DNA from: Candidatus Intestinimonas stercorigallinarum | Lineage (GTDB): Bacteria > Bacillota > Clostridia > Oscillospirales > Oscillospiraceae | Direction: 5' to 3' | DNA length: 11,251 bases | NCBI GenBank assembly: GCA_019115345.1 | Contig: DXDV01000160.1 | Location: 1 to 11,251 of the forward strand | Shown: positions 6,357 through 11,251 of the stretch, piece after piece | Layout: each line of letters begins with the position of its first letter | Numbering within the stretch: position 1 is the first letter of the stretch | Translations under genes and position numbers: made by a program | The notes under the pieces: generated by a model | Seen by the model: the letters and a program-made list of their open reading frames with translations, nothing else | Databases searched by the model: none | What the model was told of the DNA's origin: nothing

Positions 6357-6416
6357 ATGTGGCGGAACTTCCCGCCCAGAGAAGCATTGACAAATTCCAG
6401 CGAGGAGGATCATCCC

Positions 6417-6875
6417 GTGTATCCTGAACATGGAACTGAACCCACCGCATGCGCGGACACCTGCGGTACCATGCCGTCCTGCGCGCCTTTGGCGGTGCCT
6501 TACGTGCCGTTCCAGCAGAGCGGCGCAAAGCGATATGAGCAGATGGAAGCTCTGAGCAACGGCACCCTTTATCCTGGGCTGAACCTGCCCTTCCGGGCCA
6601 AGGCCACAGCCGCCGATGTGGCCGAAACACCCCTTACACAGCTCCAGGCACTGGAGTTCGTGGTCCAGGAGCTGGCACTCTACCTGGACACCCACCCCTC
6701 CGACGGGGAGGCGTTCTCTCTGTTCCAAAAATACACCGCCATGGAACAGGAGGCCAGAGCTGCTTACGCCGCGGCCAATGGACCCGTGATGCGCAGTGAC
6801 GCGGCGGCAGGCAAGACTTACACCTGGCCCATGGACCCCTGGCCCTGGCACGGCAGCAATGGAGGGAGCGTCTGA
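6417..6875 (+). CDS. fused CotJA-CotJB spore coat protein
   Basis: The 152-residue product joins two coat proteins that are separate in Bacillus. Residues 1-25 are a Cys/Pro-containing lead. Residues 26-60 match CotJA (VPYVPFQ, then EALSNGTLYPGLNLPF). After a short Ala-rich linker (61-71), residues 72-146 match CotJB: LTQLQALEFVVQELALYLDTHPSD, then GPV, then the hallmark MDPWPW. CotJA and CotJB are small mother-cell proteins that help place CotJC in the inner spore coat. The frame is open with no stop or start between the halves, so this is a true fusion in the sequence given. Start GTG 6417 has a perfect AGGAGG 8 nt upstream. The in-frame ATGs at 6354/6357 have no SD and lie in the proposed -10 element. 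Only 1 bp separates it from cotJC. Confidence 0.88.
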   Translation: MYPEHGTEPTACADTCGTMPSCAPLAVPYVPFQQSGAKRYEQMEALSNGTLYPGLNLPFRAKATAADVAETPLTQLQALEFVVQELALYLDTHPSDGEAFSLFQKYTAMEQEARAAYAAANGPVMRSDAAAGKTYTWPMDPWPWHGSNGGSV

Positions 6876-6876
6876 A

Positions 6877-7476
6877 ATGTTTTCCTATGAGAAGAAGCTG
6901 CAATACCCTGTACGGATCAAAACCCCAAACCCCAAGCTGGCATCCTTCATCATCAGCCAGTACGGCGGGCCGGACGGAGAGCTGGGCGCCTCCCTGCGGT
7001 ACCTGAGCCAGCGCTACGCCATGCCCTATCCGGAGCTCAAGGCTCTCCTCACCGACATTGGCACCGAAGAGCTGGGACATCTGGAGATGATCGGCGCCAT
7101 CGTCCATCAGCTCACCCGGAATCTCACCGACGAAGAGGTTCAGAACTCCCCTGCCTTCGCCCCCTATTTTGTGGATCATACCACCGGGGTCTACCCTACC
7201 GCCGCCTCCGGCTTCCCCTGGAGCGCCGCCGGCATCGGCGTCAAGGGCGACGTCATCTGTGACCTCACCGAGGATATGGCGGCCGAACAGAAGGCCCGGG
7301 TCACCTATGACAATATCCTCCGCCTCAGCGATGATCCGGATGTCAACGACGTCATCCGCTTCCTACGGGAGCGGGAGATTGTCCACTTCCAGCGCTTTGG
7401 CGAGGCAGTGCGGCTGGCCAAGGAGAAAATGGACCAGAAAAACGTCTACTTCACCAATCCGGCCTTCGACCGGTAG
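6877..7476 (+). CDS. cotJC: spore coat protein CotJC, manganese-catalase family
   Basis: A 199-residue protein of the dimanganese catalase family that forms part of the inner spore coat. The metal ligands of manganese catalases are all present with correct spacing: E35 (GELGASLRYL), E65 and H68 (EELGH), E137 (AAEQKAR) and H170 (EIVH). Catalase activity is therefore possible, and could protect the maturing spore from peroxide. It is shorter than free manganese catalases (about 260-300) and has the CotJC length. The start at 6877 has GGAGG 11 nt upstream, inside the end of the CotJAB frame. The open frame extends back to 6796 but that part is out-of-frame coat-gene sequence. It is the last gene of the cotJ operon, followed by a GC-rich hairpin. 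Confidence 0.95.
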   Translation: MFSYEKKLQYPVRIKTPNPKLASFIISQYGGPDGELGASLRYLSQRYAMPYPELKALLTDIGTEELGHLEMIGAIVHQLTRNLTDEEVQNSPAFAPYFVDHTTGVYPTAASGFPWSAAGIGVKGDVICDLTEDMAAEQKARVTYDNILRLSDDPDVNDVIRFLREREIVHFQRFGEAVRLAKEKMDQKNVYFTNPAFDR

Positions 7477-7491
7477 CCGGTCAAAGGGAAA

Positions 7492-7525
7492 GAGCCGGTG
7501 GTCCCCCTTGTGGGGCCACCGGCTC
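7492..7525. terminator. GC-rich hairpin after cotJC, probable terminator
   Basis: GAGCCGGTGG (7492-7501) and CCACCGGCTC (7516-7525) are exact complements, with four further C-G pairs inside and a TTGT loop. It starts 15 bp after the cotJC stop. The plus strand has no T-run after it, so it is not a canonical intrinsic terminator. Read on the minus strand it is followed by T-rich CTTTCCCTTT, so it may serve transcription from the right instead, or both. Confidence 0.5.
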
Positions 7526-7585
7526 ACAGCTTGTCGAAAAACCTCCATGAGACGGCAAATGTGCCGCAGAGAGGCGCAGGGGAGC

Positions 7586-7697
7586 TCGAGGGGGCGGCAG
7601 CCCGCCTCGAATGGGATCGCATCCCCCGCAGCCCTTGCAGAGCAAGGGTTGCGGCGAGCAAAGGAGGACTTTTCCGCCCTGGACAGGGTGGAAAAGT
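7586..7697. repeat. cluster of four tandem stem-loops, unknown element
   Basis: Within 112 bp of non-coding DNA four inverted repeats follow one another. At 7586-7610 TCGAGG/CCTCGA encloses GGGC/GCCC. At 7613-7625 GGGAT pairs with ATCCC. At 7626-7654 two 13-nt arms (CCGCAGCCCTTGC on the left) pair with one G-U. At 7668-7697 two 13-nt arms (ACTTTTCCGCCCT on the left) pair with one G-U and a GGAC loop. No open frame of quality covers it. It could be a dispersed intergenic palindromic repeat or a structured RNA; I do not recognise a named family. Confidence 0.5.
7668..7697 (-). terminator. possible terminator-like hairpin after the nuclease gene
   Basis: This 13-bp stem with a 4-nt loop is the first strong structure met by transcription leaving the nuclease gene, 28 bp past its stop codon. 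The sequence after it on the minus strand (CCTCCTTTGC) is pyrimidine-rich but has no proper T-run, so termination here is only a suggestion. Confidence 0.35.
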
Positions 7698-7724
7698 AAC
7701 GGGATGCATGTCAAAACAATGGGA

Positions 7725-8600
7725 TCATGGGTTGCAGAGACCGCAGGGACTGTATCCCTGGTCCAGCAGGTCCTGCCGGTCCCCCAAATAGTCCTGCCGG
7801 TTGGCGGGAGACATTTCCGCCGCGCCGGAACAGGTGGGCAGGTGAAACTTTTTGGATTTGGTGTTGAGCACATAGTCCGTGCCGGCCTCTGTGCCGGAGG
7901 AATTCTGGTCCTCCCCTTCCAGGCGGCTCTCTCCGGTGGCATAGTCAATGATCACGCCGGGCTGGACGTTATAGGCGTAGACGCAGAAGGTGATGCCCTC
8001 CCCGCCGTCCTCCACGCTGAGCCCCTCCATCAGCACGCCCCGGGCCACCAGTTCCTCCCCCTCAAAGAAAGGCGTTACCCGGTAGAGCACATGGTTTTCC
8101 GTCTCCTTGACGTAGTCGGCCACCAGATTTTCAAAGGGGAGCATGCCCTCCACATTTAAGTACCGTGTGCCGGTGATAAGATTTTCCTCGTTGGCATTCT
8201 CTCCGGTGAGCTGAAAACCGATGAGATGGCAACGGTTGTAAAGGTATTTCCCATCCACAATGTCGTATTTCACGGTCTGCCAGCCGGAGGGCTTTACCTG
8301 CCCGATGCTGCCCCGGTCCTCGGTGGGCATCAGATCCACCCCTACGTTTGCCCAGGCAGCGCCGCAACGCCCCAGGGCATCCAGAGGGCTGTATGTCTCA
8401 TAGGAGGCAGTGGTCTGGTCCTCATCGGTAAAGAAGGGCTGGTTGCCGTTGACGGCTACATAGGGCTCCCCGCTGTATGCGGGCAGCTCATCCAGGGAAT
8501 AAACCGGTGATTGTGTGGAAGGCGAAAGACCTTCACAGCCGCTGAGGAGGAGGGAACACAGAAGCGCAAATGTCAGCAGAAGAACTCGGGACCGTTTCAT
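7725..8600 (-). CDS. secreted lipoprotein DNA/RNA non-specific endonuclease
   Basis: A 291-residue protein with a lipoprotein signal (basic MKRSR, hydrophobic stretch, lipobox LLSGC with C22), so it is expected on the outer face of the membrane. The middle (about residues 32-215) is a beta-beta-alpha-metal non-specific nuclease of the EndA/DNA-entry-nuclease type. It carries DRGSIGQVKPSGW (95-107), YLYNRCHLIGFQLTGENANEENLITGTRYLN (split motif, 119-149; likely general base H125, metal-binding Asn near 140-149) and MLPFE (153-157). The last 50 residues are a separate small domain, YVLNTKSKKFHLPTC then GYSPCGLC, with H253, C257, C286 and C289 as likely metal ligands. Such nucleases degrade external DNA for nutrition or take part in DNA uptake. 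The ATG overlaps the preceding stop codon by four bases (ATGA), and GAGG lies 13 nt upstream. It is the last gene of the ligA operon. Confidence 0.9.
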   Translation of the reverse strand: MKRSRVLLLTFALLCSLLLSGCEGLSPSTQSPVYSLDELPAYSGEPYVAVNGNQPFFTDEDQTTASYETYSPLDALGRCGAAWANVGVDLMPTEDRGSIGQVKPSGWQTVKYDIVDGKYLYNRCHLIGFQLTGENANEENLITGTRYLNVEGMLPFENLVADYVKETENHVLYRVTPFFEGEELVARGVLMEGLSVEDGGEGITFCVYAYNVQPGVIIDYATGESRLEGEDQNSSGTEAGTDYVLNTKSKKFHLPTCSGAAEMSPANRQDYLGDRQDLLDQGYSPCGLCNP

Positions 8601-9004
8601 CGCTCGTAGACCTCTTTCGTAATGGTTTCATGGGAATGCCCGGCAAAGTCCAGACTGGCACTCAGGTGGAATGCCTGGTCCAGCGCGAGATCCAGCCGCT
8701 GATCGGCGGGGTAGACCCGGTCCCAGCGGTAGAGCACGAGCCTCTCGATGCGGTCCAGGCTGGGAGACAGAGGCGGGAACTCCACAAAACAGAGCTCCCC
8801 CTCCCCTGCTTCCCGCAAAGGCTCCTCTGAGACCTGGAGCACAGCCTCGGCCTCGGTGAATTGCCGGGCGGAATAGGGGGTCATGCGGATGGGCTGCCCC
8901 TGGGCCATGCGCAGAATGTCGGCGCGCACCGTCCGGTCCAGGCTCTGCCGGCGCTGGTGGAAGGCCATGCCGTTTCTCTTGTCGACGCACAGGAGCACGA
9001 TCAT
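8597..9004 (-). CDS. conserved clostridial protein of unknown function
   Basis: A 135-residue cytoplasmic-looking protein with no signal peptide. It starts MIVLLCVDKRNGMAFHQRRQSLDR, and has TPYSARQF (42-49), EGELCFVE (68-75), the RIERLVLYRWDRVYPAD stretch (85-101) and the ending GHSHETITKEVYE (122-134). I recognise the pattern as a small family common in Clostridia whose function is not known. Some relatives have been labelled ribonuclease Z, but the metallo-beta-lactamase motif HxHxDH is absent and the protein is far too short for that enzyme. The start has GGAGG 10 nt upstream. The gene overlaps both the stop of ligA and the start of the nuclease gene by four bases (ATGA each time), suggesting translational coupling and a role linked to DNA metabolism, which is inference only. 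Confidence 0.85.
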   Translation of the reverse strand: MIVLLCVDKRNGMAFHQRRQSLDRTVRADILRMAQGQPIRMTPYSARQFTEAEAVLQVSEEPLREAGEGELCFVEFPPLSPSLDRIERLVLYRWDRVYPADQRLDLALDQAFHLSASLDFAGHSHETITKEVYER

Positions 9005-10989
9005 GTGCAGTTTCCCTCCAGCATGCGCAAAAGCTCCTCCTCGGTGAGCACAGGGATGCCCAGCTCCGCAGCCTTTTGCAGCTTTGAGCCGGCGGCCTCC
9101 CCCGCCACCACATAGCTGGTCTTTTTGGACACCGAGCTGGACACCTTGCCCCCCTGGGCCTCGATGCGCTCAGTGGCCTCCTTCCGGCCCAGGTGCTCCA
9201 GGGTCCCGGTGAGGACAAAGGTCCTCCCCGCCAGGGCCTCCCCCACCGGTGCTTCCGTACTCTGGAAGGAGACGCCGGCGGTCCGGAGGGTCTCGATGAG
9301 GTGGAGACTCTGGGGATTCTGGAACCAGTCCAGCAGGCTTTGGGCGGTAATGGCGCCGATGTCGGGGATGGCGGTAAGGGTCTCGGCGTCGGCCGCCATG
9401 AGGGCGTCCAGGGTGCCAAAATGGGCAGAGAGCACCTTTCCAGCCTTCTGCCCCACCTGCCGGATGCCGAAGGCAAAGAGGAGCCGCCCCAGACCGGCAG
9501 ATTTGGACTTCTCAATGGCGGCGATCAGGTTTTCGGCGCTCTTTTTGCCCATGCGCTCCAGCTGCTGCACATCCTCCACCTTCAGGTGGTAGAGGTCGCC
9601 AGGGCCCTTCACCAGCCCCGCTCCCACCAGAGCCTCCACTACAGCGGGGCCGAGGTGCTCGATATCCATGGCATCCCGGCTGGCGAAGTGCACCAGATGG
9701 CGCAGCCTCTGGGCGGGACACTCCGCACCGGTGCAGCGAATGTGGGCGCCGTCCTCGTCCCGCGCCACCGGCGCTCCACAGACAGGGCATGTGGCGGGCA
9801 GGAAATAAGGTTCGGTCCCCTCAGGGCGTTTCTCCTTGAGCACCGTGACGATCTCCGGGATGATCTCCCCCGCCTTCTGGACCAGCACTGTGTCGCCAAC
9901 GCGGATATCCTTTTCGGAGATAAAATCCTGGTTGTGCAGGGTGGCGTTGGTGACGGTGGTGCCTGCAAGGCGAACCGGCTTTATAATTGCCTTAGGCGTA
10001 AGCACCCCGGTCCGGCCAACCTGGACCACAATGTCCTCCACCACGCTCTCCTTCTGCTCCGGAGGATACTTGAAGGCGGCGGCCCAGCGGGGAAATTTCG
10101 CGGTGGAACCCAGTTGCTCTCGGTCCGACAAGTTGTTTAACTTTACAACTGCGCCATCAATATCAAAGGGGTAATCCTCCCGCTCTTCCCCCATTCTCTG
10201 GATGATGGCGCCCGCTTCGGCCATATCCTTACAGGTCTCGTGGGGGATGACCTTGAAGCGCTGGCTGGCCAGATAGTCCAAAGACTCGCCGTGGGTGGCA
10301 AAGCTCCGCCCCTCCGCCCACTGGACGTTGAAGACCCGGATGTCCAACCGGCGCTGAGCCGCGATTTTGGGGTCGTGCTGGCGCAGAGAGCCGGCAGCGG
10401 CGTTCCGAGGGTTGGCAAAGAGGGGCTTTCCCTGGAGCTCAGCCTCGGCGTTCAGGTCCTCAAAGACCTGCCGGGGCATAAAGACCTCTCCCCGGACGAT
10501 GAGGGAGGGCAGCGCCTCCGGAAGACGCAGTGGGATGGAGCGGACGGTTTTGAGGTTCTCCGTCACATCCTCCCCCACCTGACCGTCGCCCCGGGTAGCG
10601 CCCCGGACAAAGACGCCGTTTTCATATTCCAGGGCTACCGACAGACCGTCCACCTTGGGCTCTACGTCATACTCCACTCCGCCGGGCAGGGCCTCGGCCA
10701 CCCGCTGGCCGAATTCCTCCAGCTCGGTGAAGGAAAAGACGTCCTGAAGGCTCTCCAGGGGCACCCGGTGGACCACCTCGGCAAAGCCGTCGGCCACCTT
10801 TCCTCCCACTCGCTGGGTGGGCGAGTCGGGACTGGCCAGCTCCGGGTGAGCGGCCTCCAGCTCTTCCAGGCGGCGGAGCTTGCGGTCGAAGTCGAAGTCG
10901 CTCATGGAGGCGTTGTCCAGCACGTAGTATTCATAGTTGGCCTGCTCCAGCTCACGGCGCAGGTCCAGGATCTCTTGGATCTCGTCCAC
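9001..10989 (-). CDS. ligA: NAD-dependent DNA ligase LigA
   Basis: LigA seals nicks in replication and repair using NAD. The 662-residue protein has full length and the normal domain order. An Ia domain (EYYVLDNASMSDFDFD, 20-35) is followed by an adenylation domain with the nucleophile K112 in EPKVDGLS and ATRGDGQVGEDVT (131-143). Next are an OB fold with the VGRTGVLTPKA motif (324-334), a zinc finger (C401, C404, C419, C424), tandem helix-hairpin-helix motifs (about 440-570) and a C-terminal BRCT domain (about 584-660, GRTFVLTGTLEHLGRKEA). The start is GTG 10989 with AAAGG 12 nt upstream, 7 bp after the VanZ-family stop. It is cotranscribed with the unknown gene and the nuclease. As the essential ligase it marks the region as core chromosome. 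Confidence 0.98.
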   Translation of the reverse strand: MDEIQEILDLRRELEQANYEYYVLDNASMSDFDFDRKLRRLEELEAAHPELASPDSPTQRVGGKVADGFAEVVHRVPLESLQDVFSFTELEEFGQRVAEALPGGVEYDVEPKVDGLSVALEYENGVFVRGATRGDGQVGEDVTENLKTVRSIPLRLPEALPSLIVRGEVFMPRQVFEDLNAEAELQGKPLFANPRNAAAGSLRQHDPKIAAQRRLDIRVFNVQWAEGRSFATHGESLDYLASQRFKVIPHETCKDMAEAGAIIQRMGEEREDYPFDIDGAVVKLNNLSDREQLGSTAKFPRWAAAFKYPPEQKESVVEDIVVQVGRTGVLTPKAIIKPVRLAGTTVTNATLHNQDFISEKDIRVGDTVLVQKAGEIIPEIVTVLKEKRPEGTEPYFLPATCPVCGAPVARDEDGAHIRCTGAECPAQRLRHLVHFASRDAMDIEHLGPAVVEALVGAGLVKGPGDLYHLKVEDVQQLERMGKKSAENLIAAIEKSKSAGLGRLLFAFGIRQVGQKAGKVLSAHFGTLDALMAADAETLTAIPDIGAITAQSLLDWFQNPQSLHLIETLRTAGVSFQSTEAPVGEALAGRTFVLTGTLEHLGRKEATERIEAQGGKVSSSVSKKTSYVVAGEAAGSKLQKAAELGIPVLTEEELLRMLEGNCT

Positions 10990-10996
10990 GAAAGGA

Positions 10997-11251
10997 TCAC
11001 ACCTTTACACATATAAATTTTCCGGTGAGACTGGGGATGATCGCGCGCAGGAGCCGGTACAGGAGGTAGCCGGCGGCGGCGCCCACCGTGTTGAGGATCA
11101 AATCGTCCAGGTCGGTGCCCCGGTCGATGAAAAGTTGGATGGTCTCGATGCCCAGAGAGGAGAGGAACCCCACCAGCGTGGAGCGCCACAGGTTTCCCCT
11201 GCGCCAAAGCAGAGCGGGAAAAAATCCAAGCGGCAGGAACATACCGATATT
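10997..11251 (-). CDS. VanZ-family membrane protein (5' end outside window)
   Basis: The last 84 residues of a VanZ-like protein are present and the frame stays open to the window edge. The visible sequence begins NIGMFLPLGFFPALLW. VanZ proteins normally start this segment with NxxxFxPLGF in mid-protein, so the internal ATG at 11242 is not the start. Further family marks are LVGFLSSLGIETIQLF, the acidic DLDDLILNTVGAAAGYLLY, and three hydrophobic segments. VanZ of Enterococcus confers low-level teicoplanin resistance, but most chromosomal members have no assigned role; a cell-envelope function is likely. It is the upstream neighbour of ligA, 7 bp away, and probably in the same operon. Confidence 0.88.
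   Translation of the reverse strand, partial: NIGMFLPLGFFPALLWRRGNLWRSTLVGFLSSLGIETIQLFIDRGTDLDDLILNTVGAAAGYLLYRLLRAIIPSLTGKFICVKV

Noticed and set aside
6387..6392. TTGACA as a vegetative -35 for cotJ
   Set aside because: No -10 lies 16-18 bp downstream; that position is the ribosome site of the coat gene.
6222..6851. Minus-strand frame of 209 codons opposite cotJAB
   Set aside because: It covers the MATE promoter and the coat gene on the other strand, and shows no recognisable domain.
8597..9004. Annotation as ribonuclease Z
   Set aside because: It has no HxHxDH metal motif and is less than half the length of RNase Z.
9193..10140. Plus-strand frame opposite ligA, with the neighbouring frame at 10240-11016
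   Set aside because: Both lie wholly antisense to LigA domains with intact catalytic motifs; their composition is unlike a protein.
1..11251. CRISPR array, tRNA, rRNA, insertion sequence or phage genes
   Set aside because: I saw no spaced direct repeats, cloverleaf sequence, transposase motif or phage structural gene; the only recombinase is of Xer type.

Overview
The window looks like core chromosome from a GC-rich, spore-forming member of the Clostridia, most likely the Oscillospiraceae (Flavonifractor/Pseudoflavonifractor/Intestinimonas type). The reasons are the high-GC coding with low-GC-style Shine-Dalgarno sites (AGGAGG and relatives), the spore-coat genes cotJA/B/C, a CwlD-type amidase, and RadA, LigA and Xer proteins of Firmicute character. 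The genus is inferred from style, not proven. No tRNA, rRNA, CRISPR array, transposase or phage module was seen. No stretch longer than 300 bases lacks a gene; the longest gaps are 248 bp (7477-7724) and 206 bp (6211-6416).

Layout, left to right. At 1-53 there may be the first 17 codons of a minus-strand gene. A strong minus-strand terminator (131-172) then closes a HAD phosphatase gene (202-867, minus). Divergent from it is a small Amidase_6 protein (948-1487, plus). Its 3' end overlaps by 46 bp the 3' end of a tyrosine recombinase of the Xer family (1442-2506, minus). Directly in front of the recombinase gene is a perfect 28-bp palindrome with the 11-6-11 geometry of a dif site. Upstream on the same strand come radA (2651-4024), a CwlD-like N-acetylmuramoyl-L-alanine amidase (4041-4787) and a MATE transporter (4837-6210). 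This group probably starts at a TATAAT promoter near 6294-6323.

A plus-strand sporulation cassette follows: a fused CotJA-CotJB protein (6417-6875) and CotJC, a manganese-catalase-family coat protein (6877-7476). The 248-bp gap after it contains five stem-loops. The right third is a minus-strand operon read from the right edge: a VanZ-family membrane protein (partial), ligA, a conserved protein of unknown function, and a secreted lipoprotein nuclease. The last three genes are joined by two 4-bp ATGA overlaps.

The genes fall into two themes. One is chromosome maintenance (Xer recombinase, RadA, LigA, a nuclease). The other is sporulation and the cell wall (CotJ, CwlD-like amidase, Amidase_6). 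The two plus-strand transcription units share a 13-bp sequence, GGCGCATAGGATG, upstream of their start codons. It resembles the -10 element of mother-cell sporulation sigma factors. I see no obvious new defence or mobile system. The observation most worth following is the palindromic dif-like site next to a lone Xer gene, followed by the CotJA-CotJB fusion, the shared sporulation-promoter motif and the tandem stem-loop element.
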